NCBI RefSeq assembly: GCF_016921115.1
Contig: NZ_JAFFZS010000044.1
Coordinates: 1-54,199 of the forward strand
Length of the DNA stretch: 54,199 bases
Origin: Streptomyces actuosus
GTDB taxonomy: Bacteria > Actinomycetota > Actinomycetes > Streptomycetales > Streptomycetaceae
Direction of reading: 5' to 3'
Part shown: positions 49,897 to 54,199 of the stretch, one piece after another
How positions within the stretch are numbered: position 1 is the first letter of the stretch
Layout of the letters: every line of letters begins with the position of its first letter
The notes under the pieces: model-generated
What the model saw: only the letters and a program-made list of their open reading frames with translations
Databases searched by the model: none
What the model was told of the DNA's origin: nothing
Program-made: the position numbers and the translations under genes

Positions 49897-51572
49897 GCTC
49901 AGCCCGGATCCATCGGTCGATGTCCAGCGGTGATACTGCCGGGAACGAGGAAGTGCCTTGCGACCTGCGATGACGGGAGTTCTCTAGGCTTCCAGCACGC
50001 ACGATCAGCAAGGCACTTCTGAGATGCAATCTTCCCATGCCGCGGCGAAGGTCTCCGCGTGGTTCGATGATCCGAATCTGGTCGCGTACGGCGGGCTCGC
50101 GCCGCTGGTGCGCCTGGCCGAGCGGTGCGGGTTGCCGGGTCTGATCGGCGAGCTGGTGCGGCTGCCGGCCTCGAAGGACGGCACCGGTGCTTTCCCGGCC
50201 GCCAAGGCGATGGGCGCTGATCGCGGGCATGGCCGCGGGCGCGGACAGCATCGACGACATGGACCGGCTGCGGCACGGCGCGATGCGGCGCCTGTTCACC
50301 GGGGTGCGTGCCCCGTCCACCCTCGGCAGCTTCCTGCGGTCTTTCACCCACGGACACGTGAAGCAACTGCACGCCGTAGCCTGACGGTTCCTGCCCCGGC
50401 TGGCCTCGCACACGCCGCTGCTGCCCGGCACGGACCAGGTCGCCTACCTCGATCTGGACGACACCATCAAACCGGTCCACGGCTACGCCAAACAGGGCGT
50501 GGGCTACGGCTACAACAAGCTCAAGGGCCTGAACGCGCTGATCGCGACACTGTCCATGCCGCTGGCCGCCCCGGTGATCGCCGCAACGAGACTGCGCAAG
50601 GGCAGCGTGAACTCGGTGCGCGGAGCCGGATCGTTCGCCGCCGAGGCGATCCGCACCGCCCGCGCGTCCGGTGCGAGGGGCATGCTGATCGTGCGGGCGG
50701 ACTCGGCCTACTACGCCGCCGAGGTGATGGCCGCCTGTCGGTCCGCCGGCGCACGCTTCTCGGTCACGGTGCGGATGGACGCCTCCGTCAAGCAGGCCAT
50801 CGCCGCCATCGACGAGACGGCCTGGAAGACGATCAAGTACCCCCAGGCGGTCCGGGACAGCGAGGAGGAACGCTGGATATCGGACGCCGAAATCGCCGAG
50901 ATCCCCTACACCGCTTTCACCTCGAAACCGAAGAAGCAGCAGGTCACCGCCCGCCTCATCGTGCGCCGCGTGAAGCGCCTCAACCCGGCGGCGGTGCCTG
51001 AGGGTCAGGGCGAGCTGTTCACCACCTGGCGCTACCACGCCGCATTCACCGACAGCACGCTGCCGCTCATCGACGCTGAGCGTGACCACCGCCGGCACGC
51101 GACCGTGGAACAGGTGATCTGTGAGCTGAAGAACGGACCGTTCGCGCACGCCCCCTCGGGCAACTTCCAGGCGAACGCCGCCTGGCTCGCGCTGGCCGCC
51201 CTCGCCTTCAACCTGACCCGCGCCTGCGGGACGCTCGCCGACACCGTCCACGCCCGCGCGACGGGCGCGACCATCCGCGACCACCTCATCAACGTGCCCG
51301 CCCGGCTGGCCCGTTCGGCCCGGCGGCTCACCCTGCACCTGCCCGAACGCTGGCCCTGGCACGACGCCTTCGAAGCCCTCTTCCACGCCGTGCACACCCC
51401 GCCCCAACCGGCCTGACCAGGCCGTATCAGACCCGCCCGCCAGGGCCCGAGAGCTGTGGACATGTGGAAGAGCTGGGCAGACCAGCGATCACTCCATGCC
51501 CGCCGCCAGACCCAGCACCCCGATCAACGAAAACGATCACTCACGAAGTAAGCCGGTGGATCCGGGCTGAGG
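49897..51572 (+). mobile_element. IS1380-family insertion sequence, inactive
   Basis: Terminal inverted repeats match: left 49897-49916 reads GCTCAGCCCGGATCCATCGG; the reverse complement of 51553-51572 reads CCTCAGCCCGGATCCACCGG, 18 of 20 identical. Between them lies one transposase pseudogene. The element is about 1.68 kb, normal for the family. I could not find a convincing target-site duplication, so the event may be old or the flanks rearranged. Confidence 0.85.
50024..51416 (+). pseudogene. IS1380-type transposase, frameshift plus nonsense mutation
   Basis: ATG 50024 starts VSAWFDDPNLVAYGGLAPLVRLAERCG, typical of the family. An extra G near 50212 shifts the frame; homology resumes as ALIAGMAAGADSIDDMDRLRHG in the new frame. 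An in-frame TGA follows at 50382-50384, within TLGSFLRSFTHGHVKQLHAVA-stop-RFLPRLASHTPLLPG. After it the frame is open to 51416, with catalytic DDE regions (YLDLDDTIKPVHGYAKQG, IVRADSAYY, DHRRHATVEQVICELKNG). Two independent lesions make autonomous transposition unlikely. A full-length copy elsewhere in the genome could still move it in trans. Confidence 0.88.
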
Positions 51573-51661
51573 CGGTCGGTGGGCGCCCGATGTCCTCCTG
51601 AACTGCGGACTTCGTACGCGGCGAGGTGAATCCGGCAGACGGCGGACGGCCCACGCAATGC

Positions 51662-51687
51662 GGCCCCGCCGCTCACGCGGCGGGGCC
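51662..51687 (-). terminator. Terminator after the ETX/MTX2-like gene
   Basis: GGCCCCGCCG (51662-51671) and CGGCGGGGCC (51678-51687) form a perfect 10-bp stem with loop CTCACG. It lies 18 bases past the toxin-like gene's stop on the minus strand. GAAACC lies on its right. Confidence 0.8.
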
Positions 51688-51704
51688 GAAACCCGGTCCT
51701 CTGG

Positions 51705-52646
51705 CTAGGGGCATCCGTCAGCGAACGAGGTATCCCAGGAGCCGACGTAGACAGCCCCACCGTCGTAAGGCTCGAAATCACATACAAGGATGCCGCCGCT
51801 GGCAGAGTCAGCACCACTGACGCTGACTGTCCCCTCGTAGTCAACGGCCTGGTTCGCCGTGTCGAGCGTGAATCCGTCCGGCAGTTGGTATCCCCAATCC
51901 ACTGCCGTGCGGACTGTGTTGTAGATGTCTTGGTGAGTCTTCTTGTGGCGCTGGTTGTCGTTGTCCTTCCATGTGACCGTGAAATCTCCGGTAATTGCGG
52001 TCGTGACGCCCACCGTTTCGTTGACCTGCCCCGTAATCATCCATCCGTAGGTGTGTGTCATCGAATGAGCGGGAACGACGATGTTTTGGGACGGTATGCT
52101 GTACGAGGTCTCGTCCCAACTGCTGCATGATCTGGTTTCGGTCAGCGAGGTTGTCACTGTTTGTGCATAGGACATCGAAATGGGGCTGAGGTTGACGTTG
52201 AATGTTCCCGTGGCGGAATTAGTGAGACCCTTTGCGGTGGTGTACGTATAGACGTTCTTGTAGGTCTTTCCGGCACTGGTCGACGTCAGTGTCTGCTCTT
52301 CATCGGTACCGTTGTACAGTGCGCTTGAGACCAGCACCGCACCGTTCAGGTTCTGGTTCGTGGACTCCACGGACTGGCCGACCATGTTGTAGTTGATGCC
52401 GTCGTGGCCGTGGATTTCGACATCATGGGTGCTGTTGGGGCCCCAACGCTCCGAGTGGAACCACGCCCTCTTGAGAAAATCGTCCAGATCCTGCCAGTTG
52501 GCTTGGCTGACACTGCCATCACAGGAGGACCCTGCGCTGTCATCGGCAAACGCCGAGGTTGCCGGGGTGATGGACAATGTCATTGCCAGAACCGACGAAA
52601 CCGCCAGTCCCAGTCCAGCTCTCCTGCGTCTACTCAGGATATTCAT
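51705..52646 (-). CDS. Secreted aerolysin-like (ETX/MTX2-type) pore-forming toxin homologue
   Basis: A 313-residue protein; ATG 52646 is chosen because GGAGC lies about 9 bases upstream, while ATG 52661 has no such site. Signal peptide: MNILSRRRRAGLGLAVSSVL, cleavage near SAFA-DD (residue 34). The central region has the ETX/MTX2 pattern: paired Ser/Thr-rich beta strands from about 105, SALYNGTDEEQTLTSTSAG, then VYTYTTAKGLTNSATGTFNVN, an amphipathic stretch (SMSYAQTVTTSLTETRS) that could be the membrane hairpin, and YSIPSQNIVVPAHSMTHTYGW. Cys at 42, 174, 289 and 312 could pair. GC content is visibly lower than the neighbours, suggesting transfer. It has its own terminator and lies beside an IS1380 element. 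No immunity gene is evident. Confidence 0.7.
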   Translation of the reverse strand: MNILSRRRRAGLGLAVSSVLAMTLSITPATSAFADDSAGSSCDGSVSQANWQDLDDFLKRAWFHSERWGPNSTHDVEIHGHDGINYNMVGQSVESTNQNLNGAVLVSSALYNGTDEEQTLTSTSAGKTYKNVYTYTTAKGLTNSATGTFNVNLSPISMSYAQTVTTSLTETRSCSSWDETSYSIPSQNIVVPAHSMTHTYGWMITGQVNETVGVTTAITGDFTVTWKDNDNQRHKKTHQDIYNTVRTAVDWGYQLPDGFTLDTANQAVDYEGTVSVSGADSASGGILVCDFEPYDGGAVYVGSWDTSFADGCP

Positions 52647-53371
52647 GATGCTGTGCTCCATGTCTTGGCCGACTGTTGCGGAAATGAATAGTAGCCATGC
52701 CGCAGGCGGCAGGCCGGATCGCTGAAACGGTGCGGAGAATGCGAAGGGATAATTCGAACTGGCGCTTCACGGGGCAGGTGAGTGGAAAATTCACCTCGAT
52801 TCCCCACAGGGGATTGCAGCCGGACGTCTGGTGTTGCCGTGCTGCAACCGGACTTCCGTCCGGGATCTGGCACGGAAGTCGACTCCGATACGGTGGTCGA
52901 GTCGCCCCTGGCCTGGCCGGCGGACCTGAGAGACATATGATCTCCCATTGTCCGCCAGTGAAGTGCCGTATTCGGCGAGGAGTTGCCGTACCCGGTCAGG
53001 TACTGCACTCGGATCGTCCGGGGGTTTTTCGGTGGCGTGAACCATTCCGTCGGGCCGGGCCGCCTGTCAAGTGCCGCTACGGCAATGATTCATGGAACAT
53101 TCCCCGGGGGTGCTTCCATACGTAGTGGTTTACGTATTTTCCGGGTCGTCGAATTCAACCCGACCCTTGGCCGTGAAGTCTCTTGACGGTCCGCCGACGG
53201 ATTCGGGGGCGTTCTCGTGCCTGGGCTCAGCAGTCGGTGCACTGCCATGTGCGCAGAGGCACCGGGGCCGGTGCGTACGTAGCGGTCTACGTATTTTCCC
53301 GGTGCTCCTCCTGCGCATGGCGACGCAGCGTGGGGACTGTTCCGTTCTCACCTGCACATGTGGTGATCAAT
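52647..53371. other. Spacer between toxin-like gene and ATP-binding protein gene
   Basis: About 725 bases with lower GC content than the chromosome average. It must hold the toxin promoter. A minus-strand frame (53045-52791) begins MVHATEKPPDDPSAVPDRV and continues RQLLAEYGTSLADNGRS; it looks mildly coding but matches nothing I know. Two copies of a palindromic motif lie at 53119 and 53276 and are listed separately. No tRNA or IS end is seen. Confidence 0.4.
53119..53299. repeat. Two copies of a TACGTA-paired motif, 157 bases apart
   Basis: Copy 1 (53119-53142) and copy 2 (53276-53299) both read TACGTAGYGGTYTACGTA followed by TTTTCC, 22 of 24 identical. Each contains two palindromic TACGTA hexamers spaced by six bases. 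The flanks also match partly (GGGTCG versus CGGTGC). They are likely binding sites or duplicated promoter segments upstream of the ATP-binding protein. Confidence 0.6.
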
Positions 53372-53917
53372 ATGTACTGCTCACAGTCGCTGTCCCCCCG
53401 GGGCCAGACCTCCGCGGCATGCGCCACTGTCGCAGGCGGCGTCGGCGCGGGAACGGACGCGCTCCCCGGCAGCGTCGGGGATGACCGGCCCGCCGACTAC
53501 ATGTCGCCGTGCCTCGCCCACCGCCCGGAGTCGGTCGGCCTCGCCCGCCGGCTGGCCCGATCGGTGCTCCGTGACTGGCGGATCGACGAAAGCGCTGCCG
53601 CCTCGGTGCTTCTGGTGGTGTCCGAGCTGGTGACCAACGCCGTCCAGTACGCGCGTCCCCCCTTGTACCTGCGCCTGTGCCGGGAGACCGCCGGCCTCCA
53701 GGTGCTGGTCGGGATCACCGACGGCGGCAGGGCGGTCCGGACGGGGGACTGGGCGGCCTCCTGCGCTGCCGAGGAACACGGGCGCGGCATGAGCATCATC
53801 GATGCGCTGGCAACCTGCTACGGAAGCCGATCCCACGGCCTGGGACTCACCACGCACTGGGCCCGCCTTGCGGTGCCGAACGCGGTTCCCGCGCCGGGCC
53901 CGAGCGACGGGGTGTGA
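53372..53917 (+). CDS. RsbW-like ATP-binding protein (HATPase_c2, anti-sigma/regulatory kinase type)
   Basis: A 181-residue protein; ATG 53372 is used, with GTG 53360 also possible and no strong ribosome binding site. After a ~45-residue N-terminal extension the GHKL ATPase fold follows: PESVGLARRLARSVLRDWRID, N-box VSELVTNAVQYA, G1 box GITDGGRAV, and G2 region EEHGRGMSIIDALATCYG. Streptomyces has many such proteins, which bind or phosphorylate anti-sigma-antagonists. No partner sigma factor or STAS gene is adjacent. Its upstream region holds the duplicated TACGTA motif. Confidence 0.85.
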   Translation: MYCSQSLSPRGQTSAACATVAGGVGAGTDALPGSVGDDRPADYMSPCLAHRPESVGLARRLARSVLRDWRIDESAAASVLLVVSELVTNAVQYARPPLYLRLCRETAGLQVLVGITDGGRAVRTGDWAASCAAEEHGRGMSIIDALATCYGSRSHGLGLTTHWARLAVPNAVPAPGPSDGV

Positions 53918-54144
53918 GGCTTGCGGTGCCCTTCCGCCTCCGGCACCCCGGGCGCTGCGGCGTCCGCCCCGTCCCCGGTTCCGCCCTCGGACGGGCGCCG
54001 GCGCCGCGGCCCGCACGCCGTGCGCGCCCGCCCCCGCGACAGCGACCCGGAACACCATCGGGTCGGCCCGCTCCTCGGAAGTTCATGCAGGTCGAACCGG
54101 CAACAAGCGGTCCCGGCGACCCTGATACGGAACCTGGACCGCAG

Positions 54145-54150
54145 TAGAAT
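54145..54150 (+). promoter_or_regulatory. TAGAAT -10 element for a probable leaderless transcript
   Basis: TAGAAT ends seven bases before ATG 54157, the spacing expected when transcription starts at the start codon itself. No ribosome binding site precedes the ATG. Confidence 0.5.
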
Positions 54151-54156
54151 GGGATC

Positions 54157-54199
54157 ATGGTCGAGCTGACAACCTTTGTCGGTCGCCGCCGCGAGGTGG
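54157..54199 (+). CDS. 5' end of a gene cut by the window end, likely an NTPase-type regulator
   Basis: ATG 54157 opens MVELTTFVGRRREV. The peptide E-L-T-[TS]-F-V-G-R-x-x-E-V is typical of the start of the NB-ARC/AAA domain in Streptomyces LuxR- and AfsR-like regulators. Only 14 codons are visible. A -10 hexamer just upstream suggests a leaderless mRNA. Confidence 0.6.
   Translation, partial: MVELTTFVGRRREV

Noticed and set aside
1..54199. CRISPR arrays, tRNA or rRNA genes
   Set aside because: I saw no regularly spaced repeat array and no cloverleaf-like or rRNA-like segment while reading both strands; a tRNAscan or covariance-model run was not possible.

Overview
This window is high-GC actinobacterial DNA, almost certainly from a Streptomyces chromosome. 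Codon third positions are nearly all G or C, GTG starts are common, genes overlap by four bases (ATGA/GTGA), and several Streptomyces families occur: DUF397 with DUF5753, MmyB-like regulators, an OpcA/Zwf/Tal/Pgi/Gnd operon, secreted polysaccharidases and an IS1380-type element. All identifications come from reading the sequence; no database search was run.

Layout. (1) 1-5.6 kb: accessory genes. These are an endonuclease VII-fold protein, an S1-like/SMI1 protein, an EVE-like protein translationally coupled to an ADP-ribosylglycohydrolase homologue with altered metal ligands, and a broken DUF5753 regulator beside an intact DUF397 gene. (2) 5.6-12.9 kb: a compact, largely overlapping gene set that looks like an uncharacterised biosynthetic pathway. 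It holds a CDP-alcohol phosphatidyltransferase, an MDR dehydrogenase, a 6-pyruvoyltetrahydropterin synthase homologue without its catalytic triad, a GT4 glycosyltransferase, a methyltransferase, a flippase-like membrane protein, a creatininase-fold hydrolase and a GTP cyclohydrolase II with the Tyr-to-Met change linked to formamidopyrimidine production. (3) 12.9-22.1 kb: a class C serine hydrolase, a membrane protein, and the operon tal-zwf-opcA-pgi-gnd (minus strand), with a palindromic repeat inserted in frame in tal. (4) 22.1-35.8 kb: an AraC regulator and a secreted-enzyme region (catalytically altered serine hydrolase homologue, GH16 beta-1,3-glucanase with CBM6, secreted lipase, S53 peptidase, GH4 glycosidase, GH18 chitinase), several with clear operator-like palindromes. 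(5) 35.9-49.7 kb: ATP-grasp protein, metallophosphoesterase coupled to an Sfp-type phosphopantetheinyl transferase, ImmA/XRE pair, MmyB-like protein, GH13 glucosidase, Tat-exported phospholipase C, scramblase-like protein, DMT transporter, PAP2 protein and a TetR regulator with a repeat-rich divergent promoter. (6) 49.9-54.2 kb: a decayed IS1380-type element, then a lower-GC secreted protein resembling aerolysin-type ETX/MTX2 pore-forming toxins, a spacer with a duplicated palindromic motif, an RsbW-like ATP-binding protein, and the start of a probable leaderless regulator gene cut by the window end.

The two strongest leads are the GTP-derived pathway at 5.6-12.9 kb and the ETX/MTX2-like toxin next to the IS element. 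In the first, the inferred flow is GTP to a formylaminopyrimidine (RibA-like), deformylation by the creatininase homologue (as archaeal ArfB does), then unknown chemistry by the divergent PTPS homologue with glycosylation, methylation and membrane handling. The product is unknown and this scheme is inference.
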